Translations under genes and position numbers: made by a program
From: Paractinoplanes atraurantiacus
GTDB lineage: Bacteria > Actinomycetota > Actinomycetes > Mycobacteriales > Micromonosporaceae
Direction of reading: 5' to 3'
Assembly (NCBI RefSeq): GCF_900215205.1
Contig: NZ_OBDY01000004.1
Coordinates: 340,980 to 404,979, forward strand
DNA length: 64,000 nucleotides
The notes under the pieces: model-generated
Database searches by the model: none
What the model was told of the DNA's origin: nothing
What the model saw: only the letters and a program-made list of their open reading frames with translations
Shown: in pieces, positions 27,303 to 36,441 of the stretch
Numbering within the stretch: position 1 is the stretch's first letter
Layout: each line of letters begins with the position of its first letter

Positions 27303-29048
27303 ATGCTCAAGCGGGACGTGCTTCTCGGGGTGGTGCTGGCCGCGCCCGTCGTGGCCCATCAAGCCACGCGCGGCAGCGTGGCCGGCTGTGTGGCGGCCCT
27401 CGTGACGGCGGTCGCGGCGACGGTGAGCGCGCGGCGGTGGCCGCTCGCCGGGTGGCTCGTCGTCATGCTCGCGACCATTGTGGACGGCAACTTCTCGTTC
27501 GGGATCCCCGTGCTGAGCTATCTCGTGGGGTTGCGGACCGAGCGGATCCGGCCGGTCGCCGTCGCCTTCGCGGCGATCGCGGCCGGTGGCACCGCGCTCA
27601 ACCTCGGCGTGCTCGGTGTCGGGCCGGCCGAGTGGTTCGAGCTGGCCATGTTCCTTCTGCTGCTCGGCGTGTTTCCGTGGCTCGCCGGTCGCTATCAGGC
27701 GCAGCGCCGGCGTCTGGAGTCGGCCGGCTGGGAGCGGGCCGCCCGGCTCGAGTCGGAGCGGCGGATGGTGGTGTTGCGCGAACGGTCGCACATCGCCCGG
27801 GAGATGCACGATTCGCTGGGGCACGAGCTGGCGCTGATCGCGCTCGGGGCCGGCGCCCTGGAGACGAGCCCGGATCTGCCGGAGGAGAAGCGGGCGGCCG
27901 CCGCGAGGATCCGCGAGTCGGCGGCCACCGCGACCGACCAGCTCCGCGAGATCATCGGGGTTCTGCGGGAGGCGAACGAGGCCGCGCCGCTGGAACCGGC
28001 CGACGAGCCGGTCGAGGATCTGGCCGGCCGGGCCCGGGCGGCCGGCATGGAGGTGACTGTCGAACGCACCGGAGCCGGCGCGCCGCCCACCGTGGAGCGT
28101 GCCGCCTGCCGCGTCGTGCGGGAGTCCCTCACCAACGCGAGCCGCCACGCGCCCGGCGCCCCGGTCGCCGTCGGCATAAGGCACACTGCGGCCGCCACCA
28201 CCGTCACGGTCGTCAACGCCCCCGCCGGCTCCACCCAGAACGGCACGGCCAAGAACGCCAGACAACCGGCCACCAAGAACGCCGGCAAAACGGCCGACAA
28301 GAACGCAGGACATCCGGCCACCACGAGCACCGAAAACACAGCCACCAGAAGCGCCGGACACACAGCAACCCCGAGCGCCGGACATACGACGGCCACGACC
28401 ATCGGACACGCGGTATTTACGAGCACCGGACACACTGCGGCCACGAGCATCGCGCACGCCGCGGCCACGAGCGCCGGAAACACAGCAACCACGAGCGCCG
28501 GGCACGCGGCGGCAGGCGGCGCCGGGCACGCGGCGGCAGGCGGCGCCGGGCACGCGGCGGCAGGCGGCGCCGGGCACTCCGCCGCCGGGGGTACCGGGAT
28601 CGTCGGGCTGCGTGAACGCGTACGTCTGACCGGCGGGACCCTGACCGCCGGGCCGACCCCGGACGGGGGTTTCCGGCTGGAGGCTGTCATCCCGCACCGG
28701 GCCGCCCCGGCCCCCGAGGCGGCCGAGATGGTGCACGCGCGGCGGCAGGTGCGGCGCAGCCTGGCCGCCGCCATCGTGACCCCGGCCGCGCTGGCCGTGG
28801 TCACCTCGGTCGCCTACTACTCCTTCGCGTCCGGGGGCTCGGTGCTCGACGAGGACGCCTTCGCGCGGATCACCCTCGGCACCCCTCGTGCCGAGCTTGC
28901 GGCCGTTCTGCCCAGCCGGCAGGCCTGGACCCGCGACCCGGAGTCCTCCTGTGAGTACTACAGCGACGGCAGCTTCCCCTTGGCCGGCGCCGCCTACCGG
29001 CTCTGCTTCGCCGACGGCCGGCTGACTCGGAAGGACAGGCTGGAATGA
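27303..29048 (+). CDS. NarL-family sensor histidine kinase with a repeat insertion in the ATPase domain
   Basis: 581 residues. The N-terminal membrane region has about five helices. The dimerisation domain is [25 protein letters not shown], with phospho-His at about residue 169 (HisKA_3 type). The N box is [19 protein letters not shown]. Instead of the usual short lid, residues about 306-428 are a Gly/Ala/Thr/His-rich repeat tract before [27 protein letters not shown] further transmembrane helix near residue 495 leads to a short outer domain with two Cys. It overlaps the response regulator by ATGA. Confidence 0.85.
   Translation: MLKRDVLLGVVLAAPVVAHQATRGSVAGCVAALVTAVAATVSARRWPLAGWLVVMLATIVDGNFSFGIPVLSYLVGLRTERIRPVAVAFAAIAAGGTALNLGVLGVGPAEWFELAMFLLLLGVFPWLAGRYQAQRRRLESAGWERAARLESERRMVVLRERSHIAREMHDSLGHELALIALGAGALETSPDLPEEKRAAAARIRESAATATDQLREIIGVLREANEAAPLEPADEPVEDLAGRARAAGMEVTVERTGAGAPPTVERAACRVVRESLTNASRHAPGAPVAVGIRHTAAATTVTVVNAPAGSTQNGTAKNARQPATKNAGKTADKNAGHPATTSTENTATRSAGHTATPSAGHTTATTIGHAVFTSTGHTAATSIAHAAATSAGNTATTSAGHAAAGGAGHAAAGGAGHAAAGGAGHSAAGGTGIVGLRERVRLTGGTLTAGPTPDGGFRLEAVIPHRAAPAPEAAEMVHARRQVRRSLAAAIVTPAALAVVTSVAYYSFASGGSVLDEDAFARITLGTPRAELAAVLPSRQAWTRDPESSCEYYSDGSFPLAGAAYRLCFADGRLTRKDRLE
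28497..28592 (+). repeat. 24-bp in-frame tandem repeat in the histidine kinase
   Basis: Identical 24-bp units GCCGGGCACGCGGCGGCAGG-CGGC at 28497, 28521 and 28545, with a diverged fourth at 28569. Each encodes eight residues (AGHAAAGG). Upstream, to about 28310, the same eight-residue period continues as degenerate AGHTATxS-like units. The array is frame-neutral. Confidence 0.9.
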
Positions 29049-29695
29049 CGATCCCTGTGCTGATCGCCGACGACGAGGCGATGATCCGGGCCGGCATCCG
29101 CGCGATCCTCGCCAACGACCCTGGTATCGAGGTGGTCGGTGAGGCCGGTGACGGCGCCGAGGCGGTCGAGGCGGTTCGCCGGCATCGGCCGGCCGTGGTG
29201 CTGATGGACATCCGGATGCCGCGTCTGGACGGGCTGGCCGCGACCGCCGAGATCCGCCGTCTGGCCCCGGAGACCGGCGTGGTCGTGCTGACGACGTTCG
29301 GCGAGGACGAGTACATCGTCAAGGCCGTCGCCTCCGGCGCCGCCGGTTTTCTGCTCAAGGCGGGCGATCCGCGTGAATTGACCGCGGGTGTACGGGCGGT
29401 GGCCGCGGGCGCCGCCTATCTGTCGCCGCGCGTCGCGCATCGGGTGATCACCGAGCTGGCCGGCCCTCGCCTGCACGCGGGCGCCGCCGCCCGGGACCGG
29501 GTGGACGGTCTGACCGAGCGCGAGCGTGAGGTGCTGGCGCTGGTCGGCGCCGGCCTGTCCAACGCCGAGATCGCCCGCCGCCTGTTCCTGGTCGAGGGCA
29601 CCGTGAAGGCGTACGTGAGCTCGCTGCTCAGCCGTCTCGGCGTCCGCAACCGGGTCCAGGCGGCGATCCTGGCCTACGAGGCGGGCCTCGTTTAA
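29045..29695 (+). CDS. NarL/LuxR-type response regulator
   Basis: 216 residues. The receiver domain has the acidic pair in [12 protein letters not shown], the phospho-acceptor at about D55 in [13 protein letters not shown], and Lys in [12 protein letters not shown]. The C-terminal LuxR helix-turn-helix is [44 protein letters not shown]. It overlaps the kinase gene by ATGA, so the two are a cognate pair. The convergent ABC exporter is the likely target, by analogy with other actinobacterial kinase/regulator/ABC neighbourhoods. Confidence 0.94.
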   Translation: MTIPVLIADDEAMIRAGIRAILANDPGIEVVGEAGDGAEAVEAVRRHRPAVVLMDIRMPRLDGLAATAEIRRLAPETGVVVLTTFGEDEYIVKAVASGAAGFLLKAGDPRELTAGVRAVAAGAAYLSPRVAHRVITELAGPRLHAGAAARDRVDGLTEREREVLALVGAGLSNAEIARRLFLVEGTVKAYVSSLLSRLGVRNRVQAAILAYEAGLV

Positions 29696-30408
29696 GCGTC
29701 GCGCCGCTGCAACACCCGCCATCCGGCAACGACCGCGAGCACAGCCCATCCCATCAAGATCAAAAGACCCACGGCTTGGGGGTACGGATTGGAGTCGCCG
29801 GACAAGAAGTGATCACCCGCGACACCTGGGAACGTGTCCGCGATGCCGTTCAAAACGGAAATGTCAGGAATCTGCAACAGGGGCGGGACAACGACGATCC
29901 CCATGAGCAGCACGACCAGCGTGACCACCGGCCCGCGCAGCGCGGCCGCAAGCCCGGTCGCGAGCACGCCAAGGAGCATGAGATAAATCCCGATTTTCAC
30001 GGCGCCGCCGGTGATATCGGACGCGTCGTCGACGATGCCCGCGGCGACCACGCCGCCGAGCAACCCGGCCAACACCCCGCCGGCGAGCGTGACCGCCGCG
30101 ACCACTGCGATCTTCGCCGACAGCAGCCTCCCGCGCGACGGAACCCAGCTCAGCGTGGCCCGGATCGTCCCGGCCGAATACTCGCTGGTCATCACCAGCA
30201 TGGCCAGCGCCACAAAGGCGAGCTGGGCGATCGCCACCGAGAGCACCGCCACGTCACCCGCCGACGTCGCCGGCACGTCCCCGTTGTTCACGTAGAACGA
30301 GTTCTGCCCGGCCGCCGCCGCCATCAGCGTGAACGCCGCCAGCAGCGCCCACCAGATGGTCCGCGTCGTCCACAGCTTCGTCCACTCCGAACTGATCGCC
30401 GCCCTCAT
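29692..30408 (-). CDS. ABC-2 type exporter permease
   Basis: 238 residues from ATG 30408 ([34 protein letters not shown]), with about six hydrophobic helices including [35 protein letters not shown]. The phrase SEYSAGTIR is typical of ABC-2/BcrB-like permeases. It overlaps the ATPase stop by 4 bp. Substrate unknown; such systems often confer peptide-antibiotic or lipid stress resistance. The stop overlaps that of the response regulator on the other strand. Confidence 0.87.
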   Translation of the reverse strand: MRAAISSEWTKLWTTRTIWWALLAAFTLMAAAAGQNSFYVNNGDVPATSAGDVAVLSVAIAQLAFVALAMLVMTSEYSAGTIRATLSWVPSRGRLLSAKIAVVAAVTLAGGVLAGLLGGVVAAGIVDDASDITGGAVKIGIYLMLLGVLATGLAAALRGPVVTLVVLLMGIVVVPPLLQIPDISVLNGIADTFPGVAGDHFLSGDSNPYPQAVGLLILMGWAVLAVVAGWRVLQRRDA

Positions 30409-31109
30409 GCCGCACTCTCCGTCAACTCGTAGTAGGCGTCCTCCAGCGAGCCGTGCCCGCCCAGCAGGTCGTCCATCGGCGCGTCGGCCAGCAGCCGCCC
30501 CTTGGCGATCACCACGAGGTGCGACGCCGTCATCTGCATCTCGGTCAGCAGGTGGCTCGACACGAAGACCGTCCGCCCCTCGGCCGCCAGATCGCGCAGC
30601 AGCCGCCGGATCCAGCGCACCCCGTCCGGGTCGAGCCCGTTGACCGGCTCGTCCAGGATCAGCACCCCTGGGTCGCCGAGCAGCGCTCCCGCGAGCCCGA
30701 GCCGCTGCCCCATGCCGAGCGAGTACGTGCCGAACCGCTTCCCGGCCGCGTCGCCGAGCCCGACCATCCCCAGCACCTCGTCGACCCGCCCGGCCGGAAT
30801 CGCGTTGCTGCGTGCCATGGCCAGCAGATGGTTGCGCCCGGTCCGGCCCGGATGCGCGGCCTTCGCCTCCAGCACCGCGCCCACTTCGCGCAGCGGCCAT
30901 TGGTAGTCGGCGTAGGGGCGACCGTTGACCAGCGCGCGCCCCGAGGTGGGCCGGTCCAGGCCGAGCACCATGCGCATCGTCGTCGACTTGCCGGCCCCGT
31001 TCGGCCCGAGGAACCCCGTGACCCGGCCCGGCCGCACCTCGAGGTCGAGACCGTCGACCGCGAGCGTCCGCCCGTACGTCTTAGTCAGTTTTTGCAGCGT
31101 TATCGCCAT
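30405..31109 (-). CDS. ABC exporter ATP-binding protein
   Basis: 234 residues from ATG 31109 (MAITLQKLTKTYGRTLAVDGLDLEVRPGRVTGFLGPNGAGKST). Walker A is GPNGAGKST, signature SLGMGQRL, Walker B VLILDEPVNGLDPDGV and H-loop VSSHLLTEM. This is a BcrA/NatA-type exporter ATPase. It is translationally coupled to the permease (ATGA) and pairs with it as a homodimeric ATPase. Confidence 0.93.
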   Translation of the reverse strand: MAITLQKLTKTYGRTLAVDGLDLEVRPGRVTGFLGPNGAGKSTTMRMVLGLDRPTSGRALVNGRPYADYQWPLREVGAVLEAKAAHPGRTGRNHLLAMARSNAIPAGRVDEVLGMVGLGDAAGKRFGTYSLGMGQRLGLAGALLGDPGVLILDEPVNGLDPDGVRWIRRLLRDLAAEGRTVFVSSHLLTEMQMTASHLVVIAKGRLLADAPMDDLLGGHGSLEDAYYELTESAA

Positions 31110-31283
31110 GACCGGAACGCTATGAGCGGGGGTGGGCCCAGCACCCGACACCAACGGCAGCGATCGACCTTACGAAAGTAATTTCCCCGTACGTCACTAG
31201 ATCGACAGCGGGCGTTGGCGTGATCAGGCGAACGTGTGCCAGGTAGAGCATGTGTCTGTCTTGCGAGTGGGAGAAACATCGTT

Positions 31284-33002
31284 ATGGGTCACGGCCACGA
31301 CCACGATCACGACCACACCCACGAGAGCGCCGGAGGCGACGTCGCCCCCGCCCTCGACCTGAGCATCCCGGACAGCGAGCTCTCGCCGTCCGACGTCTCC
31401 CGGCGCGGTTTCCTGCGCGGGGCGGGCCTGCTCGGCGCCGGCGCCGCCGCCTCCGTGCTGGCCGTGCCCTCGGCCGCGCAGGCCGCCGGCCTGCCGCACT
31501 CGCACGGCCCGGTGGGCGGCGGTGCGGACAAGGGCGGGTTCAAGTGGCTCGCCGGCGACCACCACATCCACACGCAGTACAGCTCGGACGCCCAGTACCG
31601 GGTGATCGACCAGGCCGGGCACGGCCGCGCGTTCGGCCTCGACTGGGTGGTCATCACCGACCACGGCAGCGTCGCGCACGCCAAGATCGGCGTGGAGAAG
31701 GTCAACCCGGACATCGTCAAGACCCGTGAGACGTACAAGGACCTCCTGACCTTCCAGGGTCTGGAGTGGAACATCCCGGCCGCCGAGCACGCGACGGTCT
31801 TCGTGACCCCGAGCCGGAACGAGGTCTCGGTTCTCAAGCAGTTCGAGAACGCGTACGACGGCAACCTGCTGCCGGCCACCAACACGACCGAGCAGAACGA
31901 GGCGGCCGCGATCGCCGGCATCAAGTTCCTCGGCTCGCAGGTCCGCGCCCGCAAGATCGACGGTGCGCTGTTCCTGGCCAACCACCCGGCCCGTCGCGGC
32001 ATCGACTCGCCGCACGAGATCCGCAACTGGCGTGACGCCGACCCGTCGGTGGCCGTCGGCTTCGAGGGTGCGCCCGGCCACCAGGCCGCCGGCATCCCGG
32101 CCCCGAACGGCCGCGGCGGCGCCCGAGGCTACTACGACAACAACCCGTCGGCCGCGTCGTTCCAGGGTTACCCGCTGGAGAGCTACCGCACGTGGGGTGG
32201 CTTCGACTGGATGACCGCCACCGTCGGCGGCCTCTGGGACAGCCTGCTCGCCGAGGGCAAGGCGTGGTGGATCACCGTCAACTCGGACTCGCACGTCAAC
32301 TACCTGGACCAGTCGGACCGGGGACCGGACAGCAACTTCGACGCCAACGGCAAGTACAACGACCCGGTCTACACGGGCAAGACGCTGACCACGGCCGGCG
32401 ACTTCTGGCCGGGCTTCTACGGCCGTACGAACGTCGGTGCGACCTCGTTCGGCTACAAGGCGGTCATGGACGGCCTGCGCGCCGGCCGGGTCTGGGTCGA
32501 CCACGGCCGTCTGATCAAGGGCCTGGACGCCCGGGTCCGCACGGCCGGCGACCGCCGCCCGTCCACCGGCACCCCGCTCGGCGGCGTGCACCAGGTCAAG
32601 CGGGGCACCAGCACCGAGCTGACCCTCGAGATCGACCTGCAGGACGTGCCGAACTGGGCGCAGTTCGTGCCGGTCCTCAAGCGGGTCGACGTGATCGTCG
32701 GCACCATCACCGGGCCGGTGAAGGACAAGGACGCGTTCCAGGCCCCCGACACCAAGGTGGTCAAGTCCTTCGAGATCAGCGCGGGCGCCAAGAAGGTGTC
32801 GCTGAGCTTCTCGCTGGGCCGTCTGGACAAGCCTTTCTACGTACGTGTCCGCGGCACCGACGGCAAGCGCACGCAGCCCGGCCTGCTCGGCCCGTCGATC
32901 GACCCGTTCGGCCCCAAGCTCGACGTGGTCGGCGACGCCGACCCGTGGGGTGACCTGTGGTTCTACACCAACCCGATCTTCGTCCTCCCGTCGGGCCGGT
33001 GA
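31284..33002 (+). CDS. Tat-exported PHP-domain phosphoesterase-like protein with His-rich N-terminus
   Basis: 572 residues from ATG 31284. The N-terminus MGHGHDHDHDHTHE is strongly His/Asp-rich. A twin-arginine signal SRRGFLRGAGLLGAGAAASVLAVPSAAQAAG follows at about residues 40-70, then a second His-bearing stretch. The PHP domain shows the metal motif AGDHHIHTQYSSDAQYRV, then WVVITDHGSVAHAKIG, FQGLEWNIP and WWITVNSDSHVNY. PHP enzymes are metal-dependent phosphoesterases. The His runs may acquire metal. It is followed by an overlapping unknown gene. Confidence 0.85.
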   Translation: MGHGHDHDHDHTHESAGGDVAPALDLSIPDSELSPSDVSRRGFLRGAGLLGAGAAASVLAVPSAAQAAGLPHSHGPVGGGADKGGFKWLAGDHHIHTQYSSDAQYRVIDQAGHGRAFGLDWVVITDHGSVAHAKIGVEKVNPDIVKTRETYKDLLTFQGLEWNIPAAEHATVFVTPSRNEVSVLKQFENAYDGNLLPATNTTEQNEAAAIAGIKFLGSQVRARKIDGALFLANHPARRGIDSPHEIRNWRDADPSVAVGFEGAPGHQAAGIPAPNGRGGARGYYDNNPSAASFQGYPLESYRTWGGFDWMTATVGGLWDSLLAEGKAWWITVNSDSHVNYLDQSDRGPDSNFDANGKYNDPVYTGKTLTTAGDFWPGFYGRTNVGATSFGYKAVMDGLRAGRVWVDHGRLIKGLDARVRTAGDRRPSTGTPLGGVHQVKRGTSTELTLEIDLQDVPNWAQFVPVLKRVDVIVGTITGPVKDKDAFQAPDTKVVKSFEISAGAKKVSLSFSLGRLDKPFYVRVRGTDGKRTQPGLLGPSIDPFGPKLDVVGDADPWGDLWFYTNPIFVLPSGR

Positions 33003-33496
33003 CGTTGTACCGCTCAGTGGCGTCCACGCCGTCGCCGGTGACCGGGGTCAGCCTCGGCCACCGCACGACGGCGGAAGCCGACCACTGGATCCTGTCGCTG
33101 GACCCGGCGCCAGCGCTGGCCTGCACGCACCTGGTGCAGAGCCCGTTCCCGCACGTCGCGATCAGCATGACCGGGGTTTTCGACACTCCGGCCGAGCTTC
33201 AGACCGCCGCCGACGACGCCTTGTCCGGAAAATTCGGACGTGCCGTGATTTTTCCAGGCGTTGATCAGCTGGTCGGCCGCCTCACGGTCGGCGAAGTGAT
33301 GAAAATCAGCGCGATCGACCGGGTGGAAGTGCTGGGCTCCGGCTTGGCGGATGATGCTGACATTTTGGACACGCGGGACTTCGTACGACCGCAATATCGC
33401 AACGGCGATCTGGTGCTGACCACGACACCGGCCGCCGGCGGGGTGCTCGTCCCGTTCGAAACGCGGGATCCGACCCCCTGCTGCGCCGACCACTGA
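32999..33496 (+). CDS. Hypothetical protein coupled to the PHP gene
   Basis: 165 residues. GTG 32999 overlaps the TGA of the PHP gene (GTGA), indicating translational coupling. It reads VTLYRSVASTPSPVTGVSLGHRTTAEADHWILSLDPAPALACTHL and continues with SPFPHVAISMTGVFDTPAELQTAADDALSGKFGRAVIFPGVDQL. No signal peptide or membrane helix is seen, and no family is recognised. Its stop is 23 bp before the MTHFR start. Confidence 0.6.
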   Translation: MTLYRSVASTPSPVTGVSLGHRTTAEADHWILSLDPAPALACTHLVQSPFPHVAISMTGVFDTPAELQTAADDALSGKFGRAVIFPGVDQLVGRLTVGEVMKISAIDRVEVLGSGLADDADILDTRDFVRPQYRNGDLVLTTTPAAGGVLVPFETRDPTPCCADH

Positions 33497-33519
33497 CCAG
33501 CGCTTTCTACGCTGGTCGG

Positions 33520-34437
33520 ATGTCTCTGCAGTCCAAGCTCGAGCAGGCCACGGGCGGGGTGATGCTTTTCGGCGTCACCCCGCCCCGCCGCAGCGCCACA
33601 CCGGAGAAGGTCAAGGAGATCGCCGAGGTCACCGTGAAGCGGCTGGCCGGCCTCGATCTCGACGGCCTCATCCTGTACGACATCGACGACGAGTCGGACC
33701 GGAACCCGGACGAGCGCCCGTTCCCGTACCTGCCGACCATGGACCCCGCGGTCTTCTACTCGGATCATCTCGCCGCCTGGGACAAGCCGGTGGTGATCTA
33801 CCGCTGCGTCGGCAAGTACACCCCTTCCGCGCTCGGCGAGTGGCTGTCGGAGGCCGACTCGAACGTGTTGAGCGTCTTCGTGGGTGCCTCCTCGGGCGAC
33901 AAGGAGGTACGCACGACGCTGCGCCAGGCCCAGGAACTGCGCGCCGCCGTACGCCCGAATCTGCCGTTGGGTTCCGTGGTCATCGGCGAACGCCATGCCC
34001 GCAACGGCGACGAGCACCACCGCATGATCGCCAAGCAGCGCCGCGGCAGCACGTTCTTCGTCACCCAGGTCATCTACGACCTGAACGAGACGAAGAACCT
34101 GCTCACCGACTACTACTACGAATGCCAGGCGCTCGGCCTGACCCCGCGCCCGGTCGTCTTCACCCTGTCCCTGTGCGGCTCGGAGAAGACCCTCGAGTTC
34201 CTCAAGTGGCTGGGCGTGGACGTGCCGCGCTGGCTCTCCACCACATTGAGCCACTCGTCGGACCCGCTGGCCGACTCGTACCGCGAGACCTTGGCCATAG
34301 CCCGTGACCTGCACGGCTTCTGCACCCGCCTGGGCCTGCCCTTCGGCTTCCACGTCGAAAGCGTCTCCATCCGCCGAGCCGAGATCGAGGCGGCCACAGA
34401 CCTGGCCACCGAGGTGGCCGCCCTCCTACGCGGCTGA
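33520..34437 (+). CDS. Methylenetetrahydrofolate reductase, mycobacterial type
   Basis: A 305-residue TIM-barrel protein matching the non-canonical MTHFR family described in mycobacteria. That family is short, and characterised members work without tightly bound flavin. Sequence points are GVMLFGVTPPRRSATPEKVKEIAEVTVKRLAGLDLDGLILYDIDDESDRNPDERPFPY and GKYTPSALGEWL. Later points are FFVTQVIYDLNETKNLLTDYYYE and GLPFGFHVESVSIRRAEIEA. It would supply 5-methyl-THF for methionine synthesis. Its 3' end overlaps the convergent NACHT gene by 12 bp. Confidence 0.82.
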   Translation: MSLQSKLEQATGGVMLFGVTPPRRSATPEKVKEIAEVTVKRLAGLDLDGLILYDIDDESDRNPDERPFPYLPTMDPAVFYSDHLAAWDKPVVIYRCVGKYTPSALGEWLSEADSNVLSVFVGASSGDKEVRTTLRQAQELRAAVRPNLPLGSVVIGERHARNGDEHHRMIAKQRRGSTFFVTQVIYDLNETKNLLTDYYYECQALGLTPRPVVFTLSLCGSEKTLEFLKWLGVDVPRWLSTTLSHSSDPLADSYRETLAIARDLHGFCTRLGLPFGFHVESVSIRRAEIEAATDLATEVAALLRG

Positions 34438-36429
34438 CTCCCGCTCGGCGCGGCGCCGCCGCACCGCCGCGCCGAGCGCGGCCGGGTCGCAGGCGGCCAG
34501 GTGGTCGCGGATCAGCAGGTGAACGAACCGGTGGCCCTCGTCGGTGGCGACGAGCAGGCTGCGGTCGGCGGCGAAGCGCAGCAGGCCCGCCCGCCAGGGG
34601 TAGGGCTCGCCCACTGCTGTCATCGCGACCCAGGCCAGCACGCTCGGCGCCGGGATCCCGGCGAGGAACGCGCCGAAGACCAGGCCGACGAACAGGCCGG
34701 CCGCGAAGCCGCCGAGCACCGGCCGGGAGGCCGCCGTCCACCAGGTGGCGGTGGCCAGCGGCGGGGCGGCGACGATGGCCAGGACGGCCAGCCTGGTCGG
34801 CAGGTGCCGGCGCTGCGGGGGCCCGGCCGGGAAGGTGCCGGCGAGTGAGAAGAGCAGGACGTTCGTCGCCGTCAGGACACCGATGACCAGACCGGTCCGG
34901 CCGTCGGCGGCGGCGAGGCCACGCCACGCGACCAGCGCGGCCGCGACGACGCCGTAGGCGAGGAGCAGGACGAGGATCCACCGTTTGAGGTGTCCGGCCC
35001 GGGCCAGCATGACGACGCCGGTGAGGGCGATCAGGATGTCGACGACGGTGGCGACGTCCCATGATCCTTCACTGTGCCGGGCCCACAGCGCCAGGACGGC
35101 CGCCACGGCACAGCCGGTCACCGCCACCGCGACCGCATAGACGATCACGACGGACCACCGGAAGCGCCATCGCGTCCACGCCGGGTCGGGACGCCACCGG
35201 ACGAGAGGCGCCACCGAGACGGCGGCGACCACCACGCCCGGCACCCAGCCGGCGGCCAGAGCCATGGTCACCGCGCAGATGACGGCGCCGATCGTGAACC
35301 CGATCGGCAGCAGCCGGCGGCGCGCGACCTGGGCCGCCGGCTCGTCGAGCGCCTCACCGAGCGTGACGGCGTCGAGACGGGCCACCCGGGCGCCGGCGTC
35401 GAGGCGCATCGACGCGCGGGCCAGCGCCCGCACGGCTCGCAGAGCCCGCTCCGGTTCCTCGGTCTCCCCCGCCCGGCGGCGGGCCAGCATCTCGACGACG
35501 TACGCGTCGAAGAGCGCTCCCGGCTCGCGGCGCCCGCGGGCGATCCGCTCGATGTCGAGCATGAGCGGTGTGCCGAACAGGCCCGGAGCCAGCGGGCGGA
35601 TCGCCACCGCGCCCTGCAGGCTCAGGCGCTCGGTGAGCCGGTCGTAGTCGGCCTCCCGGCTGCAGACGACCACGCTCGCCGGCGCCAGATTGTTGATCTC
35701 GGACACGCAGCGGTCGCGCGCGGAATCCCGTACCTCGTCGAGCCCGTCGAAAAGCAGCACGAAACGGCCCTCGTCGAGCCAGGCCCGCGCGACCAGGGCC
35801 GGGATCCGGTAGCGGTCGTCCAGTTGCGCCTCGAGCCAGCCGCGGAAATGGTCCGGCGCCCGGTCCGGGCGGCGCCACGACCACCGCGGCTGCGACCAGT
35901 CGGCCAGGTCGAGCACCACCGGGATCCGGTCGCCCCGGGTGGCCAGCTCGGCCGCGAGGTCGAGCAGCAGCGTCGTCTTGCCCGAGCCGGGAGCGCCCAG
36001 GATCAGCATCGACCCGTCCATCGCGTCGAAGACGTCGAGCACGCCCGTGTGGTCGTCGAGCCGGAACTCCGTACCGCCGATCCGCTGGACCAGATGCAGC
36101 GGCCGCCGCACCGCCTCGGGCCGCTCGTCGAGCGTCAGCGGAATGCGCGCCGAGAGCAGCCCTCGCCGCCGCTGATCGACGTAGTGCGTCACCCGGGCCA
36201 GGGCCAGACCGGCATTGCGCGGATCGTCGGGCCGCAGGTGCCGCCGCCGCTCGCCCGGCCGGAGAACGAGCAGGAGAACGAGGCAGAGCGCAGCCGCGGG
36301 CCACAGCAGAATCTCGTACGGCCGCAGCGGCCCGGGCAGCTTCCCGCCGGTGGCCACGTTGACCGCGAGCGGCACGATGACCAGCCCGCCCACCACGCCG
36401 ACCACCACCTGCGCGGTCGCTCGGCCCAT
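34426..36429 (-). CDS. Membrane-anchored NACHT-domain NTPase
   Basis: 667 residues. Two transmembrane helices lie at the N-terminus (VVVGVVGGLVIVPLAV; ILLWPAAALCLVLLLVL). The NACHT core has Walker A GAPGSGKTTLL at about residue 144 and Walker B FVLLFDGLDEVRDSARD, with the NACHT-specific second acidic residue, then VVVCSREADYDRL as sensor 1. After a short helical domain come many transmembrane helices (about residues 355-600), and a soluble C-terminal tail including HRFVHLLIRDHLAACDP. No repeat sensor domain (LRR, TPR or WD40) is seen. NACHT proteins act in signalling and anti-phage defence; the role here is not known. Confidence 0.83.
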   Translation of the reverse strand: MGRATAQVVVGVVGGLVIVPLAVNVATGGKLPGPLRPYEILLWPAAALCLVLLLVLRPGERRRHLRPDDPRNAGLALARVTHYVDQRRRGLLSARIPLTLDERPEAVRRPLHLVQRIGGTEFRLDDHTGVLDVFDAMDGSMLILGAPGSGKTTLLLDLAAELATRGDRIPVVLDLADWSQPRWSWRRPDRAPDHFRGWLEAQLDDRYRIPALVARAWLDEGRFVLLFDGLDEVRDSARDRCVSEINNLAPASVVVCSREADYDRLTERLSLQGAVAIRPLAPGLFGTPLMLDIERIARGRREPGALFDAYVVEMLARRRAGETEEPERALRAVRALARASMRLDAGARVARLDAVTLGEALDEPAAQVARRRLLPIGFTIGAVICAVTMALAAGWVPGVVVAAVSVAPLVRWRPDPAWTRWRFRWSVVIVYAVAVAVTGCAVAAVLALWARHSEGSWDVATVVDILIALTGVVMLARAGHLKRWILVLLLAYGVVAAALVAWRGLAAADGRTGLVIGVLTATNVLLFSLAGTFPAGPPQRRHLPTRLAVLAIVAAPPLATATWWTAASRPVLGGFAAGLFVGLVFGAFLAGIPAPSVLAWVAMTAVGEPYPWRAGLLRFAADRSLLVATDEGHRFVHLLIRDHLAACDPAALGAAVRRRRAERESAA

Positions 36430-36441
36430 CAGCGAATGATG

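Noticed and set aside
26172..28736. Very long open frame (854 codons) on the minus strand, opposite LysR and the histidine kinase
   Set aside because: It is the complement of two clear genes and a repeat array. The translation is Arg/Gly/Trp-rich without family motifs, a consequence of high GC.
31151..31190. Small palindrome TTAC-GAAA-GTAA upstream of the PHP gene
   Set aside because: A four-base stem is too short to distinguish from chance without other copies.
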